A DNA stretch of 64,000 nt from Pelobates cultripes (lineage: Eukaryota; Chordata; Amphibia; Anura; Pelobatidae): contig OW240916.1 in assembly GCA_933207985.1 (NCBI GenBank), forward strand, positions 131,949,464 through 132,013,463, read 5' to 3'. Below, piece after piece: positions 11,901 to 24,508 of this stretch. Under the pieces are notes generated by a model that was not told the origin of the DNA, searched no databases, and worked only from the letters and a program-made list of their open reading frames with translations. Every line of letters begins with the position of its first letter. Position 1 is the first letter of the stretch. Position numbers and translations under genes: made by a program.

Positions 11901-13094
11901 ATGTAGCTAGTCGGATGTGGAGCTTGCTATGAGTAGATACTGATTTTTTTTTCACTTAGGTAATTTGTCATGTAGTAATTTATCAAATATAGGTTGTGAA
12001 ACTGTTGTTGAATAGAGCCATTTCTCACAAATAGAACCGTGGGTGTGTATTCAAATTTGTAAGTTGGCCACATTAGCCAAGTTGGTAATAATGTAAAATA
12101 AAGCCTGATTTTTTTTTTCCAAGTTCAGCTATTTTGGCCCAAATATTATTGTTTTTTTTGTTGTTGTTATTTTTGCATACAATGTGAGAGAAATAGGAAT
12201 GGTGATTTTTGAAGTTTGTAAATTAGGAGAATAATAAATGCTTTTTGCAGCTAATGGTGTTCAGGTTTTGCATATATAAACCACGGTAATGATTATTATA
12301 TTGTTTTAATGTGTTTACTTCTTTGTCACCAATGCTAAATTAATCCTTTTTCAGTAATTGTTGTGCAATGTAGAAATTGGACACTACTCCCCCATTTTGT
12401 GTCAAATCATTTTTTATTGGGTAGGACAGAAATTGTGACTCTCGGGCTACCTAAAGTAGTGGTCTGTTCAGAAAGTGAGCTAGTGAACTTTCACATTATC
12501 TGTCCACATTATTTGTCCACTCGTGATCTTCAGTCAGAGGCAGCTAGTACTGGACTAACCTTCAGCCAGAGCTCACAGCTCATGTTGCCGTCAATCTCTT
12601 TAACATGAGATGGCACCCTTAGGAGCAGGTAGTGATCTTCATGTGCTGATATGAGCTGACTTGCAAGGTATATCAATGCAAACAAAGTCTATGGCCAAAC
12701 CGTGGACCTGGTGGAATCATGAAGCAATTCCTAAACCATCACCCTTGTGTAAACACCATCTCTATGTAGAGCACAAGAATAATAAATAACCAAGTCAATA
12801 CTTAGCTTTTAAGTGATGTTAGGTAGAATTCTACTACCAGGTTTCTAGAAATAAGCAGACACTTTTTTTGTTTGGAGTAAATGCCTTTACTGGCTGTCTG
12901 TCTGATGGCCACTAGAAGTGTGTATTCTAGCAAATGTGAATTGTTTTAGGTTGCCAGATAAAAAGGGCAGAATCTTTGCAACAAACCACTACATGAAGAT
13001 GTAAATGTCCATTTAACAGAAATTTGACTGCTTAGGTAAAAGCTAGGTAAATCCATATATATATATTTTTTATATATCTTATTATATAATTGTC

Positions 13095-13155
13095 GTTAAA
13101 TGTCTTGCCCAAGGACACTTCCTCAAGAGGTGTTCTGGTTGGATTTGAACTCGAC
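13095..13155 (+). repeat. Possible MIR/CORE-type SINE remnant
   Basis: ATGTCTTGCCCAAGGACAC and GTTGGATTTGAACTCGACTG resemble the conserved CORE segment and following region of MIR-like SINEs. Only about 60 bp is visible and the Pol III boxes are not seen. Confidence 0.35.
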
Positions 13156-14722
13156 TGAAGATATCTTCAAAAAGATTAGAGTATCTTAAACTGTTGCTCT
13201 GATCGCAATGTGTAAATCCCAAAAAGAATGTAAATCAGTACACAATGTGCATGAGCAGTGTTTTATATTTCATTGTGCCTGCATTTGTAGTATGTGTTTA
13301 ATGGCATTCCTGTGGAAGATTGCAGCTGTGTATTGTTGCATGCCAGAAATGATGAAGGTTTAGCCATTAAACAAAAATTAGGGGTTGAGCAAAGAAACAG
13401 AAGATACTGTGGAATGAGGAAATGGAGATCATAAAACGTTTCCATAAGGTATTTTTTAGTTTAACACAGTTAATTATTAATTCTAATGATCAATGACATT
13501 TTTCTTAAGTGATGTTGAGGGAACAGATTGTTTTTTTAACTAATGTTCTGCCTGATTCAGAGCACTTTTAGCATGACCAAAAGATTTACTTTGTTTCATC
13601 TCAGCTCATCACAGTTTAAGTTTCTTAAAGTTGAAAAGATTTTGTCCATATGTTATCATTAACTAGACACTTTTATGTGTAACTAGCAGATTGATTACAC
13701 TGCAAGAATTGTAGTAGTGACTATGTTGCTTATGATATGAAGATTTAAAAAATAAAATAAAAATTACAATCCCAGAGCTAAATGACGCCACTCTGTAGGC
13801 ACTGAAACGTTTGTCCAAACACTTGCCACCTGTAAAATAAAAGGGCAAACATAACTCAGTAATAAATACATTGTATATACATACAAGTAAAAGAACACTA
13901 CAGGATAATGATGACTTCACAGGATGAGGTTTGAAGCGGCAGTGAGGTGACTCTCCCAGAGCTAGAATAAAGGTGAGTTTAACTGATTTTAAAAACTATA
14001 TTAGTGGAGAGGAGGCAGTAATTGACTAAGTAACAGTCCACTTAAAAATACATGTATATTATTTTTTTAGTTGGAGAGTTCCTTTAAACATGTGGTGGTC
14101 TGATCTAGGATAATGGTTTTGACGCCATCAAATTCACAATTTCAGTCCCAATACCAAACTTTTCTTAATATGCCAAGGTAGTTGGACTGAAACATTGGTT
14201 ATATGCAAATGCACGTCTCCTTAAAATAAATTCGCTCTTTTGTTTACTTTGAAGCCCTACGAGCGTGAGGATGTCCAGTGTCAGGCAACTTTTTTTATAC
14301 TGTTCTTTCCTAAATAAACCTACATTTCTATGAAAACCGAAGTTTTGGGGGTTTTTTGCGGCCCAAATAAACTTACAACTTGTTTATTTGGCCTGTGCTA
14401 GCCTTAGACTTTGACATGCTTGATGTACACGCTATAATAAACTTCTGAGAGTGCCACTGATAGACCACCCGCCCTTACATTATATTCTGTTCAATTTTCA
14501 CTCTTTTTAAAAGAAAAGAAAATTAAATTAATCCTTTTTTTTTGCACAGGTCACGTAAGCAATACAAAACGCCAGATATCTTTTACAGGTACAATGAATA
14601 AAAACTGAAATTAAAACAATAGCTGCATACTTGGTAGCTTAGCTAATAAAAATGTACACAAGCTGAGATTTTGTTACTATTATATTAGTAAATTTAAGAC
14701 ATAGAAGGTTGGGGTTCTGGTT

Positions 14723-14832
14723 GAGAGGTTTTGCCTTGGTGTGGCGGGTGAGCTTACACTTAAAGGGCCACTGGAGTGATTTTAAAAACCTTCCAGTTAT
14801 TTAAATGTGCATAGGGATTTGGGATGGTTTGC
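14723..14832 (+). repeat. Dispersed repeat, copy 2
   Basis: AGAGGTTTTGCCTTGGTGTG, GCGGGTGAGCTTACACTTAA, and TTATTTAAATGTGCATAGGG pair with the copy at 8795. It contains AAAGGGCCACTGGAGTG, reminiscent of TTAA MITE ends. Confidence 0.7.
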
Positions 14833-15925
14833 TAGTAACTTTTCTGTTTGTTTATTTTATTATTGTAATAACTGTGCTGGGTACATACATGTTCCAATAC
14901 ACATTTCAACTATTCCAATAACTCTACAAGTTTTGAGTGAGCAAGTTACCAACCATCTTTTGCCAACACTAGTAACACCACGCACTAATAATATAAACAA
15001 TGCTAATGAAAAAAATAACAGTTTTATAAGATGTTTGCATTGGGTTTGTATTATAGTTGTACTCAAATCTTTTGTGTGTTGGACGAGGGTTTTGAATGCA
15101 ATTCTTACAAAGGGCGCCTGATAGATTACGATCAATACTGGATGAGACTCTATAAGTACATTTGAGGATTTCTGCCTCTGGGACTTGGAAATAATGAAAA
15201 CTGTTTCACAGCTAATACCAACATATTTACTGCTGTTAGAGAAGAGTCATCTGTTAAACTAAACACATACTTACAATTGTAACATCTTAATTGACACAGA
15301 CCGGTACAATCCCAAGGGGATCAATATAAATGCTAGTCATTTGTGCACTTTCCCATAAACTCCAATTGTTCTCAAATCCAAGCTCATATTCTCATATCTG
15401 CTATAAAAAAATAAATAAAATTTAATTTGATCCAGATTTAGAGACTTATCCAAAATGAATGGATAGTTGTAACAACTTAACCATGCAATATTTTATTATT
15501 TTTTTTTGCTCATGCTTGTTATTCCAATAAACTGGGCGTTTCTAAATAATTATTTATTCCTTTCCCCAACACATTGAAAACTGCCCTTCTCCAATGTAAT
15601 TATAAACTCTTTCACAGTTTAAACTCTACTTATTATACAACATCAAAACCTCACATTCTGAAATATCAGGATGTGTTTTTTTGTTTGGTTTTGGTTTTTA
15701 TATTCTTTATTTTAATTTTACTGATAGTTCAAGCAAATGGAGGAATGACAAATGAAAGTCAATGAACAGAGGAAATAGAGCATTCAATGGAAGATAACGC
15801 ATTACCGGTCTGCAATGAGAGGTTAATCCATTATCAGTTCTAGGTACATCATTGAATAGACCTTATATAAGCTAACGACATGAACACAGTTGTGGTATAT
15901 TTAAGGGAAAGATTATTTCCTAGAG

Positions 15926-16061
15926 CAGGGTTGGGCAATCTGCGGCCCTTCAGATGTTTTGGACTACATCTCCCATTGTGCTCTTAGGGCCATAATGCTA
16001 GCAAAGCATCAAGGGAGATGTAGTCCAAAACATCTGGAGGGCCACAGATTGCCCAACCCTG
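15926..16061. mobile_element. 136-bp hAT-like MITE, almost perfect hairpin
   Basis: Both ends read CAGGGTTGGGCAATCTG followed by Y-GGCCC in inverted orientation, and the internal arms TTTTGGACTACATCTCCC pair as well. The flanks TCCTAGAG (15918-15925) and GCCTAGAG (16062-16069) are an 8-bp duplication with one mismatch. Single-ended relatives occur at about 376-412 and 46319-46345 (GTCCAACCCGCGGCCC). Confidence 0.85.
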
Positions 16062-18364
16062 GCCTAGAGTAATGTCTGGTAATAGGGGTTAGAGGGAAAA
16101 AAGGGTGGTGGAACTCCTCCGATTTGGGTGAGTGAGGAAGAAAGAAAAGCAGAGCAAATATTGCATATACCCTGAGGTGTAAAGATCAAGTTTATTACAG
16201 ATCTTTCTTACATTCTCCTTGAGGAGTTGGAGGAAAAAGAGGTCAAGGAGAGTGGGGTAGGGGCAGGGGATATAGAGAAGGAGATGTTAAGTAAACAGCA
16301 AATTATAAGGGACTGACAACCAAGTCACCACTGATTATGGTTTTCCAAGATGTACACACATTTTTAACTATTTTTCTTTTGTTTCCTTTTTCTATTGTGT
16401 TTTTTTAACAAGACTTTCGGATATATATGTATATTTTATCCATGAGTAGTCCAACCTTGAAATTAGTTAATATACTGCATATTTGCCAATGGATACTTCA
16501 AAGAGGTACATTTATTGAACACATCTTAGAAATATGCTTACAATTACTAGGAGATATCTATAAAACAAGAACAAAAAGTAGAGCACTCAGCATAGAAACC
16601 AGTGTTTCCATTGAATTCAATGATGATGCTTCCATTTAATCAATATTGACCTTGATTTAATAAGCTTTCCAAATGATTTCATACTGGTAGAAAATAGCAC
16701 TATGACTTGCACTTGAACAAGTATTTTAGTAGGAAGCAGCACATACAGGGATAGAATTAATCCTTTAAACCTCAGAGGCAAACAAACAGAGGCACATCCT
16801 GATTCGAAAACATTATTATTAGAAAAAGTACCAAACTACATTTTAAGTGGAATCTGACATGTAGCACCCCATTACAACAATTTCCTATTGGTACCGCACT
16901 TATGTTATTATAGCCATATTGTTGATGTCAAAATATATGTTGTCTTAACAAAACTTTCTATATGCCCACATGCTTCTACTGGTATACACAAAAAGATCCC
17001 GCAATCTTGCATGCAATCCATGTGCTCTAGGCCCAGGGTTGGCAAATCCCAATTTACTTTCTTCACACATGCTTCTACTGGACACAATCGTACCTAGACC
17101 AATTTCATCATGACGTGGTGCAATATAAAAGTTTAACTTTTTTAATTGTACATTTTGTCTTCCACTTAACATAGTTAAGTAACATAGCTGTGTCTTTCTC
17201 AGTGTAAATTACTATGACTGGAGTATAAAAAATGAACTGGATCATTACATTAAGTCATTAAGTATCCCCTATGTATTTCTGTTGTGTCTTTGCCATAGAA
17301 AGATAAGTGTCATTTTCAAGACAGGAAAATTATTTGCTCTGAGAACATTTTTCCACCAGTGCTTTCACAGTAATAGCTGTAGAGGTTCCAATACATTTTT
17401 AACAAATTATAAGTAATTTGTAATATATTACAAAGAGTGTTTGTATTGTTGGCCAGTTCTATACTCTTCACAAGGTGAGAATGACTGGCTTAAAAATAAA
17501 CAATTATGCTATATTTTGAAAAAAGACATAAAGGACAACTAAAGTCACACAGGCTAGTTCATCTCAATGAAATGGCTTTGGTGCAGTGGTACTGTGAATT
17601 TAACCTTTCAAGATAAAAATTGCTGCTTAAAACTCGGTCATGTGTCGCAGAAACCTTAATAGAAAAGCAGTGATTCCTTTATGAAGTGCATTGAAATGAC
17701 CCCTTTGGAGGAGGCAATGACTCCTGTATGAAGTTGCGGTAGGAGGAGACTTAAGCACCACTGAGGGCACTGAAAAAACACAAGGGAAAACCTTTATTTT
17801 CTTGTTTTTTTAAGGAACAAAATAGTGGGATCTATATAACTAGGAGCAGGGAAACTAAGGTGCTAGGAATACAGGTTTTTATTCCAAATGCTATAGTGCT
17901 AATTTAAATCTAATTAGGATATTACAGAATCAGGATTTTATGTTAAAATGCATATATCTGATGAAAATGGATTACTATAGATTATCTATGCCCTCCTGAA
18001 ACATGCTAGCATGAAAATTTTGGACATTTTGATTGTCGAAAGAGAAATATTGAAGTTAGTAAATCAAGAGTTCAACAGATTGTTGAGGGAGCATTGTGAT
18101 CTTTACCAATATCATGTACAGACCACTTTAAGAGCACCCTCCGCAGTCCTCCCAGCAGTCTTCAGTGTCTTAGAGCACCAAAACCCGAGTCATTGACTGA
18201 GCACCTGTACTGCAAAGGCACTCTAAAATTGGCCTGTACCTTATATTGATGCAGATGATGGAGCTCCCCCCTCTGGACCATCAAGGATCTAGGTCACCCT
18301 CCATTGAACTACCAGTGATTCCTGTCACCCTCCACTGGACCACAAGGGAAGGTAAACAAGGGGG

Positions 18365-18500
18365 ATGACGGAACATACACATACAAAGCAACACTCAGAC
18401 TCACCTACACACACAGCTCTCAGCGTCCTCCACACACACAACACTCAGACACTACACACGCAACATTCAGTCAACACACACACCACTCAGAGAAACAGAG
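18365..18500. repeat. CA-rich degenerate tandem repeat
   Basis: Units around ACACACAACACTCAGACAC repeated about six times. The surrounding sequence (AGAGCCCAGGGCTC at 18497-18510) suggests the remains of a further minisatellite-bearing element, but no ends could be found. Confidence 0.65.
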
Positions 18501-19699
18501 CCCAGGGCTCTTCAAGAGGGGCCCAATATGGCAACCTGAATCGGGCTCTGAATTTGCAGTGCTATTTATTGGGGGGCGATGGCTAGGGACTTTGGGACTC
18601 TTAGCAACTTTATGCATATATTATCAATTAAATCTATTAGGAACTAATAAGGGGTTATCCTTATATGGGCAAGTTAATTGGCCAGGAAATTGATCATCTT
18701 ATAGTTTTAGTGGGGTTCCATTTACTCCATGTTTTTTTTTTTTACATTTTAATATAGAGAGACATTCAACTCTCTAATTACATGCTGGGATCTCAGAAAC
18801 ACCAGCATATATCAGTTTATTATTTTAACTTTTTCTTTCAAGGCCACAGGGGAGTTTAGCGCTATAGAGTTAATTGGAGTGGTCTTGCTGTCTGGTCTCA
18901 CTAGGCATAGCAATTCTACCATGGAACCTGTGAAACTGTAACTCCATTTAGCAAATGGAAAATTGCATCTCAGTATTTATGGATTGCCACTGCTCTGGTC
19001 AGAACCTTTAACAAATTGGCATTGCTGCAAACATATGTCAGTTTGTAAATTGCATTATTATTGTAACATTTCTGAAATGCCAATTAGTACAGATATGGGC
19101 CTTAGTAAATCAAGTATGTTTGTCACTCATATATAGTGCATTGTTTCTTTATAGTAAAAATTTTTATTTATTTTTTTAAAGAAAGACCATAAATAAAATA
19201 AAAAATAAAATAAATAAAAATTATATATATATAATATATATATACACATTCTTTATTGAAACATTTTAGCTGGGTCAAAAGCCTAGACAATAACCCACTT
19301 TCCCTATATAATAGCAGTGTTAAAATTGTGAAACCTAAGTGGTCTTCCAGTCAGTTTACCTATGTGAGGCTCTGAACCCTTGTAACATGCCTCATTTTCT
19401 ATCTGACCAAGAATATCTGGTGAAGGATGATTGCTGTTAATGTGATAACACATAGCAAAACTGTCCCATTTATATCCTTGTTTTGCTAGATTAATGGAAA
19501 CCAGAAAAATACAAAATTAGACCGAGAACATATGATTGACCCACAGTGGGACCCACCCCCTAAAAGCTGTGCCCTCTAGCCTTCCAGTTCCACCTAGGGA
19601 GCGTAGACGCTAGCAAAGGATTGCATGGAGTTATGCAGTGTGGCTGTGAGCTTGTCATGAGGTAATTCTCCTAGATCCTAGGTGCTACCTCCGCCATGC

Positions 19700-19995
19700 T
19701 GGGAGTCGTGACATTCAACCACTTTGCCACTAAAGGCCTTCCAATAGCTAGTGTTATTCTGTTTATCAATTTCTGAGATCTGGCCAATAGACCCTCTACA
19801 TGCCTATCTAGTAGAAATGCCCATGTCAAATGGTCTACCGATTACCTTGGCCAATCTTGTATACCCTGCCAAAATGGCTTCAGTTTTGAGCAGTCCCACA
19901 ACATGTGGGAGTAGGTGCCTTTTGCCCCACATAGTCACCAACACAGGTCAGTGGTGCATTTACCCATTCTGTGTAACTTGGGCAGGATAGCATAC
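19700..19995 (-). mobile_element. L1/Tx1-type LINE ORF2 C-terminal remnant
   Basis: On the minus strand, frames around 19850-19950 give CW*LCGAKGTYSHMLWDCSK followed by LKPFWQGIQDW. This is the Cys/His segment near the end of L1/Tx1-type ORF2 proteins (pattern CxxCG...H..W.C...FW). One stop is visible within it and the frame is lost on both sides, so it is a dead fragment. Confidence 0.65.
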
Positions 19996-20741
19996 CATTT
20001 CATCACCAAATATATATATATTATGTAGAATACTTATTTTTGAGGTTTCTGATGATTGAATACTTTATGACTTTTTGATTTTGTGATTGTGCTCTGAATT
20101 AATGTTTCTCTCTGAATTAATTGATGGAAAGACCAATAATATATATGTTTTTCTTGTTTACTTATTGATAATACACCCCATAATCTGAAATTCATTGTGC
20201 TAGATCTTCTTGTGGTAGCAAAAATACAAATCAGAGTCTTTCACATACATTATATGAATGCGCTGCATCAAACTGTATAATGTGTTTGATGGATTTACCC
20301 AATATGTGGGTCTTTATATTTTATTCAAGATGACATCTGACCTATTGCCAACTAGACATCATACTCACAAATGTAACCTTCATAAACGGTCAGCAGATGG
20401 TCACTGGCAAGCTCCGATGATCCACTAATCTTTCATTGAACAAAAACTTACTGTAATTCTGTATTAAATAACAGATTATTAAACATTTTTATCAAAAGTA
20501 TAGAATTCTTAAAGAGTGATGACTAGCACTGGTTAATTGACCACAATTCCAATGTCAATATTACTCAAGGCATGAGAAAACTAATTTAGTCATTCAATGA
20601 CCAGGCATCAGTTATGATCAAAAGAACCCAAAATAGCTGCATGTATTTATCATATTCTGATACGGTAATAAGGAATTTTTACATTTATTCAATTCTCAAT
20701 TTAATTAGGATTCTTTATTTAAATAACTAAATTTTCTTTCA

Positions 20742-20800
20742 TATTATTATTATTATTATTGCCATTTATATAGCGCCAACAGATTCCGTAGCGCTTATTT
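20742..20800 (-). repeat. Short L2-type/SINE 3' tail with (ATT)n
   Basis: (ATT)n followed by GCCATTTATATAGCGCCAAC and ATTCCGTAGCGCTTA. This is the inverse complement of the tail of the LINE at 49256-49998. Only about 60 bp is present, so it is either an extremely 5'-truncated LINE or a SINE using the same tail. Confidence 0.8.
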
Positions 20801-21152
20801 ATATTCCTTACACTTATTAATTTTACAATATTTTTAAGGTTTGAACATAAAAATTCCATTATTTGCCACACCATCCAACATTAATTCCACACCTTCGATC
20901 ATTATTTGCCACTCTTGTTAATACCAGCTTCTTGGAAGCCCTACGGCATTTACTCATATTCTCGTCTAATATATGTATTAATTTAAAAAAAAAATAGTAT
21001 AGCAGATAATATAATATTGACCTAAATACAATAATATATGAACTGATGTCAAATAAAACCGATAAATAAGTGAAATACACATAAAAATGATAGTTTCCTA
21101 TATAAATAAGATAAATAAAGTATGTACGGAAGTGAAAATAGATTCAAATAAG

Positions 21153-21207
21153 TTATTATTATTATTATTGGTATTTATATAGCGCCAGCTTATTCCGCAG
21201 CGCTTTA
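21153..21207 (-). repeat. Second short L2-type/SINE 3' tail with (ATT)n
   Basis: (ATT)n, then GGTATTTATATAGCGCCAGC and TTATTCCGCAGCGCTTT. Same orientation and extent as the one at 20742, 400 bp away, and directly followed by an (AT)n run. Confidence 0.8.
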
Positions 21208-21209
21208 AA

Positions 21210-21211
<2 letters not shown>

Positions 21212-21260
<49 letters not shown>
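21212..21260. repeat. (AT)n microsatellite
   Basis: Uninterrupted AT dinucleotide run of about 48 bp adjoining the L2-type tail at 21153-21207. Confidence 0.95.
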
Positions 21261-21263
<3 letters not shown>

Positions 21264-23195
21264 TTATAACATGGTACCAAACAAAAAGTCAGTAAGTAGA
21301 ACAAACATTCAGTCAGGTTGGAACATGGTTAAAGTCTGTATTCCTTTTTCACACCATCTTCCCACATGGACCATCTATTACTCATATTCTACTTTAACTG
21401 TTTAGATACACAAACAAAACCTGGATCTGGCTATTAATAATATCTGCCATATCTTGAATAAACACACCGACCAAAACAATTGTAAAATGCCTAATTTATA
21501 TCTGTCACGGTTTGTTTATTGGATAAGCATTGTCCAATTTTGATTCCAATTTCCATTTCTAGTTTCAATAATACCAGCCTTATTGACCACATGTTATATG
21601 GTCTTTATAGAAGGGTGTCCAACCTCAGCCCACCAAACACCATTAGGTTTTAAATTAAATAAAATAAGAAACTTGAAACATTGTCTGAGCCTGTATTCTC
21701 TTCAGCACAGCGTGGGGGTGATTAGATCCCATTCCTATGACATATTAGTGTTCTTTCTGGAAATGGTAAACACACATTTCTTAACATTTCTTTTTAGTGC
21801 CTTTCCAATCATTGAACCACTACTGCTCTGTGTTATCCATAGCAAATGTTCTGGCAGCATTTAAATCTAATTTCACTGTGGTTGACTAACCAGAGTTTGA
21901 CATAGTATCACACCAAGATTGGATAATGTATTTGTAGGACATTTCCTTTGTTTGAAAATCTTACAGATCTAGATATTCTACAATTGAGAACGCGCTATTG
22001 TGAACCATTTTTCAGTCCGCCTGTCTGCCAAATAAAAAGAGTTCATATGGATTTTTAGGCCAAACTGAGAAAGCATTATGCATCCATGTGATAACATTTT
22101 TCAAGAGTTATATTTAAATTGTTATAATTGCTATTTTGTTTACTGTTTGCTATAGTTTAATCAAGTACAGCTCACTTTGTTTAGCAACTTTTCTAATTAG
22201 TGACTTAAGTGGTATTGGTGACTTTGTGTATCTTTTGTAAAGAATTCTGTATCTATCGCGTTTTTCTACAAAAATAATTTTAGAGTGATACCGGCTGACT
22301 GCTGCTGTTTAGAAACATTGTGAATTTCTGTACAAAATCCCAAGGCTATGCTGATCCAGGTATATCCCTGCCAAATTGCCCAGTAACAACACAACCTATG
22401 TAAAAAATACATCTTTGGAATACATTAACACTCACTGGGCACACCGGCAAGAAATTTGATAAAGTACACGTATTACAAACCCCATCAGGTTAGAAATGCT
22501 GCCTAAATGCAGGCAGTATGTTTTCCAACAGCCCGTAAACATGGGATTTCTAGTGTTAAAGACTCTGACTATTCAAACTCTCCACCTTAGATATTTTGGA
22601 CATGGAAGCATATAATCTCTTTCACATAGGGTTTCTCTTGCTAGTCCCTAAACTGACAAAAGTTCACCGATTTATAATTCTTTATACGCTGGTTTAGCAT
22701 GTTTTTGAATCTTTATTTTTATTTTGTATGTTTGCAGTGCATAGGAGTGTTACAAACAGGTATGAGGTACCCCAATGGCATTTCTCCGGCATATTATCGT
22801 GCGTTACATTTGGGGTATTTGATAACACATGCACAATTTTATATTATAGGCAGAGTGACATAGGTTAAAGCATGACGTTTATGTAGTGCTGTTCAAGCTA
22901 GGTAGAAGATGAGAGTGAGAAACATGTTTGGCTATCCTTTGGCATAGGCAGGTATTTATCATATGTAGTGTACTATCATGCAGGAATTTAGTTATGGAGT
23001 GGTGTGGGTACATACAGTATGTGTCCTGCAGCATGCTGAGAAGGTGTGCCTGTGTACCATTACTCGGGGGATGGACCCCTGGTTAACCCCTATATAGCTT
23101 AATATGTAGTGAAACAAAATCATGTAGCATGTTTTAATACAAATTTTAATGATGTATCAGGTATGGGTGAGCATGTAAATTAATTTTATTTTTGT

Positions 23196-23388
23196 TTCTC
23201 ACTTCTACTATCCATCTAGATTGTAAGTTTCCATGAGAATAGGGACTCAGCTCCTCCTGTATTTGTTTGTCGATTTTTGTTTTTCTCAGATGGATTTGTA
23301 TCTTTGCCCTTTTGCCAATTGTACCCATGCACAATGCTGCCAAAATATGTTAGCACTTTATACATAAAGTATAATAATGTACTTTACT
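23196..23388 (+). mobile_element. L2-like 3' tail directly upstream of a GLIS3 exon
   Basis: AGATTGTAAGTTTCCATGAG, GAATAGGGACTC and CCTGTATTTGTTTGT are L2/CR1 3'-UTR words. The end reads CAATGCTGCCAAAATATG, then TTAGCACTTTATACATAAAG, a decayed form of the CAGCGCTGCGGAATA...GGCGCTTTATAAATAA tail seen at 49998. The tail stops about 12 bases before the exon at 23401, so it forms part of the acceptor region. Confidence 0.75.
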
Positions 23389-23400
23389 GTTTACTTTCAG

Positions 23401-23608
23401 GGACTCTTGGCTGTGGGTTACAAGCCAAAACTGCAGGAAAAAGTAGCTGCAACAATCTCATGGTCACCAGCAGCCCCATGATGGTTCAGCGATTGGGACC
23501 AATTTCACCTCCAGCTAGCCAGGCGGCAACAGCATGCAACCAGATCTGCCCCAGTTTACAGAGGACTCTGAATCTGCAACACTTAGCTATACCTCCATCC
23601 GATACCAG
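23401..23608 (+). CDS. GLIS3: GLIS3 internal coding exon (N-terminal region)
   Basis: Internal exon of the Kruppel-like zinc-finger transcription factor GLIS3, a nuclear regulator of pancreatic beta-cell, thyroid and kidney development in mammals. The acceptor is TACTTTCAG just before 23401 and the donor is AG|GTCTTC at 23609. The exon is 208 bp. It enters in phase 1 (two bases complete a glycine codon) and leaves in phase 2 with AG, which pairs with the G at 40013 to give Arg. The translation includes CNNLMVTSSPMMVQRLGPIS, then PPASQ, and ends IPPSDT(R). From memory this follows the vertebrate GLIS3 N-terminal region closely, with substitutions such as AATACNQICPSLQRTLNLQH. The region lies upstream of the zinc fingers and has no catalytic motif. 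The methionines in the VTSSPMM stretch might serve as internal starts in shorter isoforms (inference). The upstream exon is not in the window. Confidence 0.93.
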
Positions 23609-23706
23609 GTCTTCATTATTTTATTTCTTGTTTAATGTGCACTCTGAATTATGTTATAACTTATTTCTGCACTCAAGAAGGTAAAATATTTTTGAATTAA
23701 AATACA

Positions 23707-23710
23707 GCGG

Positions 23711-23742
<32 letters not shown>
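23707..23742. repeat. (CA)n microsatellite
   Basis: About 17 CA units, 100 bp downstream of the GLIS3 exon ending at 23608. Confidence 0.95.
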
Positions 23743-23744
<2 letters not shown>

Positions 23745-23938
23745 AAAACCTCCCCCAACACACTTGTGAAAACTCCAGTTATAGTGAAAATGAAAGTCCA
23801 ATTTCTGATGAGATTATATGATATCATATGTTAACATTGCCGATGAGCCACTAATGATGTCAATGCAATCAGAATTCATTAAATTCAATTAAAAAGATTA
23901 TTTTAATCATTATTGTACGATGGAGAAAGGCCCTTAGG

Positions 23939-24133
23939 TTAATGGAACACTATACTGTTAGGAATACAAAACTGTATTCCTAACACCATAGTGTCTATCT
24001 GCCTCTGTGGCACCCCACCCGGTGATTAAAGGATTAATAAAAAAAACTTTTTTCATGTATGTGTTTCCAGTGGTACCCCAGTGCTGGCTCAGTCTACTAC
24101 TCTTGTGACGTTGCACTGATGGTGTCCCTTTAA
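23939..24133. mobile_element. 195-bp TTAA MITE
   Basis: Left end TTAATGGAACACTATA, with the hairpin TGTTAGGAATAC/GTATTCCTAACA immediately inside. The right end is GATGGTGTCCCTTTAA. The termini match imperfectly. It lies 330 bp downstream of the GLIS3 exon at 23401. Confidence 0.65.
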
Positions 24134-24508
24134 ACACTAATGCTTGTCCAACAACACATCAAATCAATTCTAACTAGTTTATTGTCCAATTTGTTGTCTT
24201 GTTTGACTGATTAGATTGTTATGACAAATATGACATAGAAAAGCATGGCTAAATAATAATTTCAAGATCTGCATTGCATTCATTTTTGTAATTGTATTTA
24301 CTGCAAATTAAATATTTAAACTTTAATATATACCAAATATTGTTAATTTCTAAAACAGTTAAAGGGTGGTATTATAGATGGTGTTTTATGTGGAATAGCT
24401 CACTTATGCCTTTACATTATCCCAAAGACATGAGAAAAAAGCTAATTCCCAGAGAAACACAGCAAACCAGCACCATCCAGATACTGCTTGACTTCATTTG
24501 TATGATGT

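Larger units (their letters stand above)
1..23400 (+). other. GLIS3: 3' part of the GLIS3 intron upstream of the 23401 exon
   Basis: AT-rich intronic sequence with the repeats listed separately. I saw no coding exon here; the long N-terminal GLIS3 exon present in other vertebrates must lie further upstream. In these stretches I see nothing I can name beyond short AT or poly-T runs: 1-360, 1905-4510, 5914-7430, 7551-8790, 8910-13080, 13160-14720, 14835-15915, 16075-18360, 18545-19690, 20000-20740 and 21265-23195. The short open frames inside them have no recognisable protein content and no splice context, and I treat them as chance. The sequence at 5914-6560 appears to be the right half of the repeat split by the hAT insertion at 4780-5905. 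Confidence 0.8.

Noticed and set aside
23277..23684. Apparent 135-codon gene starting at 23277
   Set aside because: Only 23401-23608 is coding (GLIS3 exon). The N-terminal part of the frame is L2-like tail and intron, and the C-terminal part is read through the splice donor.
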